The notes: generated by a model from the sequence alone, not told the origin. DNA of 64,000 nt from Andrena cerasifolii (GCF_050908995.1 NC_135119.1:3348001-3412000); one strand, 5' to 3'; shown: positions 44,488 to 54,907, counted from the stretch's first letter. Numbers and translations: made by a program.

Positions 44488-45130
44488 TTACGGAGCGTAA
44501 ACAGTGGAACTTCTAACACAATATTGGATTATCTGCAACAAAAAAAAACGAAATTTGTCTGGTACTATTAGTGTAGTAATGGTCCAGCCAATAAATGCAA
44601 AGGCAGAAACTGCTAATTGTTGCCTTTTGCTCATGTAAAAGTCTCTTGCTTTCGAAGGCTTGGGTACCTTTAAAGAAATTTCTGGGTTTAGCTTTGAAGC
44701 CTCTATTGGGGTAAACCTGAATATTTTCCTAATAAAAACTCTTTCTCCTTTCTGAATACCATTTGAAAACGAATATTTCCATCTAATATCTAGTATTGAT
44801 CGATGAATGTAATTTCGCATGCAAGGCATTAGAGGCTAACGGATCTTGTCCGAGGACTTCCTTCGGTACATCATCAAGGGGTACTTCATCACTCAATTAT
44901 ATTTACTTCTTCTTAAACATCTCCTAACATTTTCCGCACTTGTGGATTTTTCTCGATATTGTTCACTGCCAATTGCAAAGGCCGGAGCACTTAATTTTTA
45001 ATCTTTTTTTACGTCTCGAAGTAGCCACCTCTCATCAGCTTCGGTCAATTTATTCTTTGGGTTGATTTTTATTTTATTCCTTAAATCTTTTAAGTTCTTG
45101 GTTTTCTGCTTCATAGCACCTAGAAGCACT
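44488..45130 (-). pseudogene. Probable DIRS-like ORF1 (gag-like) relic
   Basis: A minus-strand frame (44829-44488, 113 codons) and shifted frames upstream give VPLDDVPKEVLGQDPLAS, then RWKYSFSNGIQKGER, then SKLNPEISLKVPKPSKARDF and KRQQLAVSAFAFIG. The order (D)(V/I)LG.DP, G(L/I)..E.R..(L/I), LNPEI, (A/K)RD, Q..(A)..A(L/F) is what I associate with the capsid-like first protein of DIRS-type and similar repeats in insects. That link is from memory of the pattern and needs a search. It has frameshifts and stops. It lies upstream, on the same strand, of the RNase H and recombinase fragments, the expected order. Confidence 0.45.
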
Positions 45131-45166
45131 TCTGTTTAACATTTTAGCAATGTCTCTATACGATTA

Positions 45167-46003
45167 CAGTAAATTCTCGTTATAGCCCCGTTTTTACCAT
45201 GCGTAGTACTAGAGTTCGGAGGGAGTCGGCTCAATGATAGAGGGGGAAACACCTACAGGAGCAGTGGTTATGCGCGCATGAACTGCGCCTGCGTCAGTTA
45301 CGCAACATAACCACCACTCCTGTAGGTGTTTCCCCCTCCATCATTCGAGCCGACTCCCTCCGAACTCTGCGTAGTACGCCCGGGGACTATCTTCACCATA
45401 GACATATATAGACAGAGCGTAAGCTGAGGGGGGTGTAAGATTCGCAGTAAGGGGAGCGATACAGGCAATTCGGGTAACGCAGTGGTTATGTATACCGAAT
45501 GCTTCCGAAGCTAACCCGACGTGCCTGTATCTGACTTCTGCCTTTTCCCCTCCAAGCCTACCGTCCCCCTCGCCGACAGTCCCAGCTTCTGCTCCGTCTA
45601 TATATGTCTATGATCTTCACCATTTCTTGCAATGCTTCGGTCGAGAGTGAGAGAACCCGAGAACCAGCGAGAGGGAACGAAAGAGTCGACGGCAACTTCG
45701 TGTCAACTGTTTCGTTCCGTCTCGCTCGCTCTTGGGGTTTCTCACTCGCATTGGCCGCACAGAATAGTGTCCGCAACGCGTTATGCGCCCGCCGCCAGCC
45801 CCGTTCGTCGGGTTTAATCAGAGTTAGGAGCGATGGGGCCGCAGTGATGGAGGGGGAACTACCTACAGGAGCGGTGGTAATATGTGCGTGACTGACGCAG
45901 GTGCAGTTCATGCACACATAACCACCACTCCTGTAGGTGTTTCCCCCTCCATTCACTGCGGCCCCATTGCTCCCAACTCTGGGTTCAATACGAGTGTTTA
46001 CTG
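45167..46003. mobile_element. TA-flanked element composed of four hairpins
   Basis: The tips CAGTAAATTCTCGTTATAG and (inverse) CAGTAAACACTCGTATTGA are flanked by TA at 45165-45166 and 46004-46005. CAGT...CTCGTTAT tips resemble Tigger/pogo ends. Inside are four consecutive inverted repeats: 45200-45380, 45395-45622, 45639-45756 and 45818-45983. Hairpins 1 and 4 share AACCACCACTCCTGTAGGTG plus TTTCCCCCTCCA. Open frames up to 159 codons on the minus strand are by-products. Confidence 0.65.
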
Positions 46004-46005
46004 TA

Positions 46006-47837
46006 ATTATTATTAAAGTACTGAATATCGAGTTCACGTTGTCGCATATTTAACTCATTTATTCAGAGGACCGCCTCCCACTGGCACAGTGGAATCCGAC
46101 TGAATGCCAAACAATAGAGAAACAAGTGAAAAGCAAAACATCGCGTGGTGTTTGCTTACAAAAGCGCGATCCTATCCTGCTGCACGATTTTGAGAGTCAG
46201 GGCAATATGGCAAGTTAGGACGTTATTGTTTTTTTTTTTTTCATTAGTAAAGAATAGTGCTTAATTTTTTCTGTTCAGTGTGAGTAATGACAAAGAATTA
46301 AGCTACAGATTGGTAATTTCCTTTCGACGAAATTCCTTATCTTGTGATTGTACCGAGTCAATATTTCTTACGATACGACGTGTACGATTTTCACTGTGAG
46401 TGACTGTATACATAGCGTAAAGTGTATATAGTGTGCATCTACACTAAATGTGTTAGCAGAATGTTTGCAAGCACCTATAGCTGACGAAGTGGAGGTTGTT
46501 CCAAATTCCAAGTCGTAGTTTTTTTAAGACCATTGTAAACTCCCCTCATGAACACTTCAGGTAATCCTTTCAAATTTAATCAAGCGTGTACGCCCTTTAC
46601 GAAACGAGCAGGTAAGAAATTTATTACTGCCCTTAGTAGAAAATTGCTTAAGAGTATTTTTTCCCCCTGCGTCAATTCTTCTCCTCAAAGATTAATGAGA
46701 GGAATTTTAAACGAAATTGTTCGACGATTCAGGCGGGAAATTGGTTAAGCAAGTTTATTGTAGATCAAAATTAAACATTTCTGCGTTGCGATTTTTCACT
46801 AAAGTGTTCAGGTGAACTCATTTCATAGAACCTTTTTTGTAGCTTTGATATGCAAGGTAGATTTATATAAATTTCGGGTGGGGAATTTTTTCTTTAAGAT
46901 TAAAGCAGGGAAGGAAAAGATGTAAAAATAAATGTCACGTTTTTACTGTATTGAGCTGTTGCTTCATTCAACTTCTACGGAACTTATTAATCTTAAAGTT
47001 ATTAAGAAGCTGGATTAAGTTCTCTAGACTTCCTCAAGGGATTCAACAGTTTTTAGCAGTTACACATCTTTACAGAAATATCAAGCGGAAACTTACGAGA
47101 ATTTACGATTATACATATTGGCAATCCTCATTTTCATGAAAAATAAAAAATGTGTATAAACCTTGAAGTATTTCTAGATTTGTTAGCGATTCCAATATTT
47201 TCGCTGTTAGTGTAAAATATTATTGAAGAAAGATATTACGTTTTATTATATAATTTTTCAGTACTACTTGCATTTTATTATAGTTTTCTAAACAAATAAT
47301 GTTAAAATTACGTGAAAGCGGAGACAGCAATATACTTTTTAAATTACGTAATTCATATCTGAAATCGTATGCAGATATTTAGGTGTATGCATAAATATAC
47401 TGAAAACTCATATCCTACATTACATAATTTCCATTTTAAAATTCTCATAACTATAGTAATAGTGATGTTTATTTATAGTTTAATTAAAGCAGTTAAAATG
47501 ATTTGCATTTATTGGAAAGGTATCTTAATAATGTTTATATCGTTCCATTTCATAAAAAAAATAATCCCTGAAAAAGATTATTGCAATCGGACAAAAAGAA
47601 AGGGTGTCGATCAGGCCTTAAAGTTTAAAATTCGTCAATGGTTTGAATTTGAAGAATTTCTTAAAAATGGCGGGCCCTATCGAAATTTTGTTCAAATAAT
47701 ATTAAAAGAGCCTTCAATTTTCTACAATTACTGAATATATAATTTGTTCGTGCCTCCAACCATTTCTTAGACAATAGCGTTTGAATATAGAGAGATCTGC
47801 ACTACGCGCGTCCCACCTGTACGGCGTGACGTATTGT
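46006..47837. other. Stretch without confirmed gene
   Basis: A 66-codon frame at 46548-46748 contains CAGGTAATCC and GCAGGTAAGAA donor-like sites but no recognisable domain. A 121-codon AT-rich frame at 47369-47734 is annotated separately. Nothing else stands out. Confidence 0.35.
47369..47734 (+). other. Unclassified 121-codon open frame
   Basis: The frame has one strongly hydrophobic segment (residues about 25-60, ILITIVIVMFIYSLI) followed by a basic, more protein-like end (KFKIRQWFEFEEFLKNGGPY, FVQIILKEPS). No family is recognised. In AT-rich DNA such a frame could occur by chance; the C-terminal third could be a remnant of a coding exon or of a transposon. No start context or splice sites decide the matter. 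Confidence 0.2.
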
Positions 47838-48104
47838 CTACTCCACAAAATTACCTTTTTTAAAAAAAAGTACAAAAAGTGCGCCAATTATACGCGCAGA
47901 CGAACGAAAAGGAACTGTCGTAAATTTATTAATGTGCTATATTTAGCTTTACAAAATTAATGATATACAAAAATTGCAACAATTATAACAATGGCTATTT
48001 ATACAACAAAAAATGTATTAAATAATATTAAGCAGAAATATTATTATTTTATACAAATAAATATTTCAGTAGCAATAAATATTTTATTCAAAATACTTGA
48101 AAAT
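47838..48104 (+). repeat. Foldback element fragment, copy 4
   Basis: It matches the foldback arm of the 37072 family (CAAAATTACCTTTTTTAAAA, GTGCGCCAATTATACGCGCA, TTATTCAAAATACTTG). It stops abruptly at 48104, where family B palindrome sequence begins. Confidence 0.65.
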
Positions 48105-48604
48105 TAAAATGAAGAAAGATTTCGTTAGTATATTAATGTATTCTCTGATTAACGGGGGAAATTTCTGAAATATTAATTTAAAACAAAATGGCGGCTATTT
48201 AAAATTGAAATCCTGATTTTTTCGTGCAAAAATCACGCGAAAAAAATCAGGACTTCAACTTCAACTAGCCGCCATTTAGTTTTAAATTAATATTTTGGAG
48301 ATTCCCCCCTTTAATCAGAGGATACGTTAATATACTAACGAAATCTTTTTTGTTTTTCGATTTTGGATAATCTGGTTCCGAATGGCAATGCTTACCACAA
48401 AAACAAATTTTTAAAAAGGCTTCTTGGATGTCGCCTGTTACTTTACTATAAATCTAAATAATTTTCTCCGAAAAAATTGCCAAATGTTCTTTAAATATTG
48501 CTAATTTAAATGTAAAAATTTCTGTAAAAATATATGCTTCTGCTTTTTCAAAAAAAATTCACAAACATTCGCCTCTTTTCGGCCGTCTGACTAGGTATAA
48601 CCCC
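48105..48604. mobile_element. Family B TTAA palindrome, left-truncated copy 2
   Basis: Colinear with 41090-41588: CGTTAGTATATTAATGTATT, AACAAAATGGCGGCTATTTA, TTCTTGGATGTCGCCTGTTA and GTCTGACTAGGTATAACCCC, then TTAA at 48605-48608. The outer ~245 bp of the left arm is missing and is replaced by foldback copy 4. Confidence 0.8.
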
Positions 48605-48608
48605 TTAA

Positions 48609-49475
48609 TTTGGCAACCACAAATAACTCGTAAACTGTTCGTTTCATGGAAGCATATATGTAACCATTACGCAATGTCTAAACGATATAAAGGAAAAAGT
48701 CTAGAATAACAATTTTAAAACAATATACCAAATATTTTGTTCAGAAAATTGCAAAGATAAAACGCTAAATAAAGACCCACGTTGTGTAACGTTAAAAGTA
48801 AAGAGTTCCACAGATTCAACCACGTTTTTATTCGGAATGCTGCGACTTTTATTAGAAAATTCTGCTTGCTAACTGGTTTAATAATTTGATACCTGTTGAG
48901 GTTGAGAATGGCGGCAGCATATCAATTCGAATCCTACTAAATACTTGATGTAATAGCCAAGAATAACAAGGCATAAGATCATACGTAATTTTTTTTCATA
49001 CCTTAATTATTTTCTGAAACAACTAGAATAACAATATAATATTGGACAATCAACAGACGCAACTGGAATTATTTTAAAAGAACTGAAATAATAACATAAT
49101 ATGGACCGATTACGCAACAACTGAATCGTGATGAACACAAATACAGTCGCTGTAATTGGTACCCGAAAGTATCGGCAAAAAATGTACAGCCAGCATATCA
49201 AGTACACTTCAAAGGCGATTCCCGAATCGATAAATTAGTGACGGTGGATGGAAAGCTTTAGTGACGCTCTCACTCTTTAAATTCAACGTTTCGTGATTGT
49301 GTATTTCGAGGGAAGCTGATATATACACTTCATAATAACGTGCATCACGATTTATCAGTAATGACACAAGATAATCTAATCTATCTACTCGTCGATGAAA
49401 TACCTAATGAAAAATGAATATGGAAATCGACGTTTTGATCATAACAAATTTCTAGCCACGACCGCAATTTCATTG
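48609..49475. other. Stretch without recognised gene
   Basis: AT-rich, no supportable coding exon or repeat boundary. Confidence 0.35.
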
Positions 49476-49479
49476 CTAA

Positions 49480-50023
49480 CAAGGGAAGTTCGCAAATCGA
49501 AAATTAAAAAAAATCTGAAATTACAGAAATACCTATAGTCCAAGTGAAGCTAATAACGTAACTATTTTTTGATTCCACAATAAAACGGCCCTAAGGGTGA
49601 AAACACCCCCTCGAAAAAATCGTGAGTTTTCAAATTATCTTGAACATCTACGAAACTGTAAAATATATCAAAAAGAAGTAAAATTCAAAGTTCTATGGTT
49701 TGTTATGCCGTATAAAGCGAGGATAAAGAAAAACATGGTTTTTCCAAATTTATCCCCATCACCCTTTTTCGACAATTCTTTATCACCATATTGTACATTT
49801 AGGATATCGAAAGTCACAAAAGTTTGAATTTAACTTTTTTTCGATTTTTTTACGGTTTCGCAGATTTTCACGATAATATGAAAACTCCCAAATTCGTTGA
49901 GGGGGTGTTTTCACTCTAGGACGTTTTTATTGCGGGATCAACAAATCCCTAGTTACGTTATTACCTGCAGTTGAGCTGTATTTCTGCAAAGTTTCAGATT
50001 TTTTAATTTTCGAGTTCCCGAAC
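49480..50023. mobile_element. TTAA-type palindrome, CAAGGGAAG family copy 2
   Basis: The left tip CAAGGGAAGTTCGCAAATCG lies next to CTAA (49476-49479, one change from TTAA). The right end has TTAA at 50024-50027. Arms pair: CGAAAATTAAAAAAAATCTG with its partner, TCCACAATAAAACGGCCCTA with TAGGACGTTTTTATTGCGGG, and AAAACACCCCCTC with GAGGGGGTGTTTT. The tip resembles that of 21809-22245. Confidence 0.65.
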
Positions 50024-50289
50024 TTAACGTAAGTTGAATAGATGCGAATTATATCCATATAATTATTTTTTTATTGCGTGTGTGAGGTCACATGCACCTT
50101 TTAAGGAATACAATATTTACCAGTAGACTAATTAAACTAAATTAATATAGTACAATCTTTTCGACAGTGTAAAAAATAAATATACGCAAATAACTTATAT
50201 AATTTTGTATATATAATTTTTTTTTTAATTAGTTATTTTAAGTCGCATCAACCTCTAAGTTGGGTTATTAGCGACACAGATCATAGAAC

Positions 50290-50640
50290 CGATATTCAAA
50301 ACTCTTTAAGAACGATGGTATTCTGAGGGAATCTCAGCAGCTGTTTTATCTTCTTGCGGTCGGTAAGATTTTTCTGTAAGCAGGTGTGAATCTCGCAGTT
50401 TTTCCTTTCAGTTGAGAATTGGCGGCAGGAGAGTATAAGATGATGGTTAATTTGATGTTGCATGTATCACCAATTGGGGTGTCTGCTTTACTCATTATGT
50501 GTGAATGGGATATTTTGGTGTGGCCAATTCTGATGCGTGATACTGCTGCTTGGTTTGGTCTTGTAAGGTTGCGGACGGAGGTGTTTTCAAAGAAGTTGTT
50601 TTTTAGTAGTAGCTGTCGGGGATGTACGTTTTGTTTCCAT
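50290..50640 (-). pseudogene. C-terminus of a non-LTR retrotransposon pol
   Basis: Minus-strand reading gives NLTRPNQAAVSRIRIGHTKI, SHSHIMSKADTPIGDTCN, then LTI, a shift, (C)RQFSTERKNCEIH and DRKKIKQLLRFP. R.RIGHT.(L)(T)HS(H/Y)..(S)....P.CDTC...LT(I/V).H(I)L..C..F is the region downstream of RNase H, ending in a CCHC-like finger, in non-LTR elements of the I/R1/LOA-like group. At least one frameshift is present. A 3' UTR-like segment with a TTGATGCGACTTAAAATAAC block and A-rich tail follows (50280-50210). 5'-truncated and inactive. Confidence 0.7.
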
Positions 50641-51512
50641 TCAATAATTTTATTTACCCATCATTCTTATCATTAGAATCAGATTTCACATTATCCTAAT
50701 TATTATTCATAACGAAGCTTCCTCTAACTCGAATTAGTATTCACAAAAGAAACGTATAACTCTGTTACGAGAAGTGTTTTCTCTGCAATATATCATACAG
50801 AATATTTTATATCCTCGCGAGTTGCAAATTGTAATTGCTCCCAGGGCTGCAGGTACGTAAACTTCTCAGTCTACCGCTGCATATTTTTACCATTCATGAC
50901 CCCCTTATATTCCGCTCGCATGCAGAATGTTAAAATACATTCTTCTCACAACATCCGAAATTTCTGCATGGAAATCAGTACTCGCGACTTCCGCAAGAAG
51001 TCGCGGTAATTCGTTCGGCCATTAAATTTAATCCTGATAAAGCAGAAATGATTCAAGCATACTTCGCGCCACACAAAAACCAGTCGTTCTCCTAGTTTCT
51101 TTCCGGCCACTCCGTTCTTCTCAGACCCAGCGGTGGATGTTTTACTATTCTTCGCCAGACGTTTCTTGCGCGGGAAGTCATTATTGAGAACGTTAACTTT
51201 TTACTTAGGGAATCAAGTATTCCTTTGTTCTCATTGCCGTGCCTTCAGTTCTGTCCCATTTTTGTGTTTGTGCGTTGTGTACTTCTGGTTTTTACATGAA
51301 AGGGTGACTCGTTGATTTTACATAAATAATAGCAGGAGTGATAAATAAACATTACATCCAGCAAAATTATATTTAAGTTTCACACTGTTATTTTGGTACA
51401 TATATCGTACAATAAAATTAATAAATAAATTGATGTATAGTTGCTAATGACCTGTGCAGTCGACGCGACGTTGAACCTATAAGAAAGAAGAAGAAAATTA
51501 ATAAAGTACATT
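50641..51512. other. Stretch without recognised gene
   Basis: No domain or repeat family recognised; a 60-codon frame at 51133-51315 is not supported by anything else. Confidence 0.35.
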
Positions 51513-51711
51513 TGTAGGAGTCGGAAAAAGAGAGCCACGGCGTCGGGAATCGAACCCAAGCCGTCCTCCGCGTGCTGATCAGTCGCGATTGCCTCCACGG
51601 CTACGCCGACTCTCCACGATCCCTGTCCTCCGAACTCCTCATAAATGGACGCCACCTATGGGCCTCATCGCACACCATAGGCCGTTGCCTAAATGCCAGT
51701 TGCCTACTACA
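51513..51711 (-). mobile_element. tRNA-derived SINE, copy 1
   Basis: The unit runs from TGTAGGAGTCGGAAAAAGAG to TTGCCTACTACA. On the minus strand it holds a tRNA-like head: GTCGGCGTAGCCGTGGAGGC (A-box region), then GGTTCGATTCCCGACGCC (B box and acceptor side). The terminal TGTAG/CTACA pair is inverted. Pol III promoter boxes in a short dispersed unit indicate a SINE rather than a functional tRNA, because the acceptor and anticodon stems do not form a full cloverleaf. Confidence 0.7.
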
Positions 51712-51794
51712 GTTCGGCCATACCTGACATATGCGCCGCCCTCGGCCATAATCCAAGAGGCACGCCTAAGGGGTCAGGATCCCACTTCTGAAAC

Positions 51795-51997
51795 TGTAGG
51801 AGTCGGAAAAAGAGAGCCACGGCGCCGGGAATCGAACCCAAACCGTCCTCCGCGTGCTGATCAGTCGCGTTTGCCTCCACGGGGCTACGCCGACTCCCCC
51901 CACGATCCCTGTCCTCCAAACTCCTCATGAATGTACGCCACCTATGGGCCTCAGCGCACACCATAGGCCGTTGCCTAAATGCCGGTTGCCTACTACA
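51795..51997 (-). mobile_element. tRNA-derived SINE, copy 2
   Basis: Same unit and orientation as copy 1, 282 bp away, with a few substitutions and a GGGCTACGCCGACTCCCCCC expansion. The 83 bp between the copies is unrelated. Two same-strand copies this close may reflect a local duplication. Confidence 0.7.
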
Positions 51998-52178
51998 CAT
52001 TTTATAGATTATTGTTATAAACTTATGTGGAAGAGTATAGGTACGTAGAAAGAGTACGTAATGAGAATGTATTGCAAATGAAACTCGGTCGAGGTGGCGC
52101 CCTGATCGTATTCCTCAAGATGGCGTCTGAGCATGCGCGTAATGACACCGTGACGTCAAATCAATCAACGCCACGATG

Positions 52179-52203
52179 AGAACACACACACACACACACA
52201 CAC
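52179..52203. repeat. (CA)n microsatellite
   Basis: About 12 CA units. Confidence 0.95.
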
Positions 52204-52392
52204 ATGACCACGCACACATTACCGAATCGACGCAGGCGCAAAGCCAAGCTGCACCAATGGTGTATCTGGTGCGGCGTAATTCGCGTTGGTTTGGGGGAGC
52301 CTTTACATGGGACTGCTTACACTATCCGGCACCGACCTGCAACGTTCCGTTTACGGCACGAACCGACGCCGGTCGACATGGTCGCGAAGAAT

Positions 52393-53010
52393 AGGGCCCT
52401 TTACACGGACGTTCCGGCGTGCGATCCGGAATATTTGGTTGACCTGAAGGTGCTACAAATTATGGAAATGGTTTATGACTCAGTTATAACGAGTGTAAAC
52501 TTTTACAAGGGCACATTAAAAAATGTCAAAATGTTTCCCCGGCAATGCGTTGGCAAATGAAATTGTAGTTAACACATTCACTGTTGTGACGATCATAACT
52601 ATTACTATTGACGGCAATAATCACCATGTCATTGCTTGTTTTAATATAAAAACTAATACTGATAGACAATAAATACACATAAGATAAATGATGAAGAGAT
52701 GTAATGTGCAAGATATTTTGAAGAAAGGGGGTAGTCTTCTGATTGCTCGTAAGGCAGGTAAAATTTTTCATCCACGCCCTTGCGTGGCGCGTTCGAAAAG
52801 GTTGTGGCGCGCCAGAAAGCACCACAGTCCTGCCAGCGTGCCAGAAAACACCACGGTCCTGCCCGCGCGCCAACCTCGACTTCAGAAGAGTTTACATAAG
52901 AGACAGATAAGGTAGTTGGTAAAGGAAAACGGCACTTGAAACCAAGGGATCGGCACGCGCTCTAGGATTTCCGCCGGATCGCGCGCCGGAACGTCCGTGT
53001 AAAGGGCCCT
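52393..53010. mobile_element. 618 bp Harbinger-type MITE with 3 bp duplication
   Basis: The left end AGGGCCCTTTACACGGACGT plus TCCGGCG(T)GCGATCCGG is inverted at the right end to base 53010. The TIR is about 38 bp. AAT occurs at 52390-52392 and 53011-53013. A GGGCCC-type tip and a 3 bp duplication fit PIF/Harbinger, although the usual target is TWA. The interior has a 31 bp duplication of CCAGAAAGCACCACAGTCCT-type sequence at 52810-52870. Confidence 0.7.
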
Positions 53011-53179
53011 AATGCTTTGCCGGTTCGTGACGGTCCGTGTCGAGACGTGCCGTGGCTGGTCTGCCAGTGCAAATCAGTAAACGGCAGAGACCGCGTGCAG
53101 CAGAGGATGTATTCCGAAAATTTGATAGAACATGTTAAGTTATGCGTGCCGTTGTATGCAACGGACCATTCTAAATACA

Positions 53180-53478
53180 GCGATAGTGGGTTCAATCCAT
53201 TTTAACAATTCAATAAAATTGCATTGCGGCATTCTAAAGTATTGATAAAATTTATCGTCGTATTTTAGTAAATCTTTGAATAAAGTCCAATACTCCCCTT
53301 CGACTTTTCTCTTTTTTAATATTGGATGTACCCAAATTCTATCTCGCTTTTTCGGTCTTGTGGCATCCTCTTCGTTTAAAAGTAAGACTAGAAGATCCAA
53401 TTCCTCGTCTCTGGGTGATCCGCTCATTTCGACTGCAAAATATGAACTGCCGGTGTAGTGTAGAAGCATGCATAACAT
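53180..53478 (-). pseudogene. Harbinger nuclease N-terminal remnant
   Basis: The minus-strand frame includes DEELDLLVLLLNEED, then IWVHPILKKRKVEGEYWTLF, DLLKYDDKFYQYFRM, and IELLKWIEPTI. (R).(I/W)WVHP(I/L)...R...GE(Y/F)..L...L...(D/E)..(K)F..YFRM....F..LL....P is the N-terminal signature of the PIF/Harbinger (HARBI1-like) nuclease. The DDE catalytic domain that should follow is missing. Inferred to be part of the surrounding relic. Confidence 0.8.
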
Positions 53479-53687
53479 TGCCGTGCCGGTGAGGGACTAT
53501 GCCGTTGCCGGTACGTGTCGGTCCGTGCTGTATAGTGTAAATCGACCTTAAATCGACCTTTACAAGTGACTTTCGGTTCGGGTAATGCATTGATCTTGTT
53601 CTGTTAACAATTGTTGTACGCAGAATGGAAACAGGGGAACCCCTTATTTTACTGAATTAACAATGGTGTTTCATTCATATCACAGCT

Positions 53688-53858
53688 CATAATTACTGAC
53701 CCCAGACGACAACGATTCTTGTCGACTGAAGAGGTTGCAGCAGCCGTAACGAAGTATTTTACAGATCAAGGCGAGAAATTTTATCCTACCGGGATCATGG
53801 CATTGCAACATTGATGGATCAAGTGCAGAGATTTGAAAGAGGCCCATGTTGATAAATA
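53688..53858 (+). pseudogene. Mariner transposase C-terminal fragment
   Basis: The frame reads RQRFLSTEEVAAAVTKYFTD, QGEKFYPTGIMALQH, a TGA where an Arg is expected, then WIKCRDLKEAHVDK and a natural stop. Mariner proteins end with (L)...RF.S.EEV..AV..YF.....FY..GI..L..RW.KC(I).L.GDYVEK. Only the last ~57 codons survive; nothing mariner-like precedes it. Confidence 0.8.
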
Positions 53859-54779
53859 ATGTAAAAGAAATTCTTAATGCGTATTTACTTGCACTCCATC
53901 TGTGTTAGGCCGCGAAGTTTTCAATTCACCCTCGTAGAACATGGCTGTTCTGGTCAAACCAGGAGTGTTCGAAAGAGTTTGCTGTTTTGCATACGCAAAT
54001 GTTTTGTAAATATCACAGAATGTGATAAGCTAATTTTTGTTTTCAGTCCGCATATGATGAACGGAAGCAACCAAACCACTCGTATTACCAACAACAAACA
54101 TCGATTCTAACTCTCACTGGGTTGATTTTTCGACCTACATAATGTTCATTACGCATTTGCTAGTCAGCTTAGTGAGTTGCCTATCTTCTAAGTGCTGAAG
54201 TCTTTTGTAAAAAAAACCCGTATATGTATATTGAATTAATATAATAACCTATGGCAGGCCCGTCCAACTTCGAAAAGCAACCGCGTCTGGTTGCGAGCGA
54301 AGGCAACAGCGACGGTTGTGTCCCACCATGAGGACTTTTCGCTTTTGAGGGGAGCGAGGGACCTGGCTCGGTGCCTTCAAGAGCGAAAAACAACTCGCGG
54401 TTGCTCGTGCACGGAAATGCCTGGACAGGTCTCCCCTATGGCATCCAACGATCTCTTCCGCAGGTCTATGTCCTTGTTTTCTAACACAATATTCTACTGA
54501 AATGTTTTGAGAAGTAATATCGCCGTGTAGCGATAACTCCAACTCCGCCACAACAGGGTATCTCGACCGATCTCGCTCTCTCGCAACTTTTCCCGTAACT
54601 ACCGATTTCTATATACACATACCAGTTTCGACTTAGCTCCAAATATCCCCGCGTCTAAGGTGGGGCCTGCTACAACTAGGCTGTGGCGGGCAAGAGCGCT
54701 CTCAATTGCTCGCGAGCACAGCCAAGAGCAACGCTTTGAACAGTTCCCCCATCCTATGGCCACTAGCTGCGATAGGGTG
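53859..54779. other. Stretch without recognised gene
   Basis: 54250-54770 is GC-richer. GGCAGGCCCGTCCAACTTCG at 54252 looks like a hAT-type tip, and GCTCGCGAGCACAGCC at 54707 could be an internal hairpin, but no matching right terminus or 8 bp duplication was found. Confidence 0.3.
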
Positions 54780-54907
54780 GTATTCTCAGTCGCTACTTAT
54801 TTTTAAGCAAATGCTTAAGCATTCGGCATCCTTTACTAGCTACTAGGTTAGTAGAGGATGCCGCATGCTTAAGCATTTGCTTAAGAATAAGTAGCGACTG
54901 AGAATAC
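54780..54907. repeat. 128 bp near-perfect hairpin
   Basis: GTATTCTCAGTCGCTACTTA and TTTTTAAGCAAATGCTTAAG on the left pair with their inverse on the right (…CTTAAGCATTTGCTTAAGAA, TAAGTAGCGACTGAGAATAC). Stems are ~52 bp with a 24 bp loop (TTTACTAGCTACTAGGTTAG). AAGCAAATGCTT is itself palindromic. It may be a minimal MITE or could be transcribed into a foldback RNA. Confidence 0.85.

Larger units (their letters stand above)
52290..53557. mobile_element. PIF/Harbinger element relic
   Basis: The left side has GGGGGAGCCTTTACATGGGA and CTTACACTATCCGGCACCGA; the right side inverts to ACACTATACAGCACGGACCG. The imperfect repeat of (TTTACACTAT) and (GGCACGAACCGACGCCGG / GCACGGACCGACACGTACCGG) suggests diverged terminal regions. 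Between them are a nested MITE (52393-53010) and a minus-strand transposase remnant (53180-53478). Confidence 0.45.

Noticed and set aside
44488..44829. Small mitochondrial membrane protein with one TM segment
   Set aside because: The hydrophobic patch lies at the end of a frame whose conserved part (LNPEI, KARD) matches a retroelement protein better, and coding traces continue upstream in other frames.
45558..46037. 159-codon minus-strand frame, the longest in this part
   Set aside because: It runs through hairpins 3 and 4 of a TA-flanked element; frames in inverted repeats are expected and no domain is visible.
46548..46748. A 66-codon frame with two donor-like GTAA sites as a first exon
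   Set aside because: No recognisable domain, no matching second exon, and donor-like words are common in AT-rich DNA.
51530..51620. tRNA gene on the minus strand
   Set aside because: A- and B-box-like sequences exist, but stems do not form a full cloverleaf and the same unit occurs twice with conserved flanks, so it is a SINE-like repeat.
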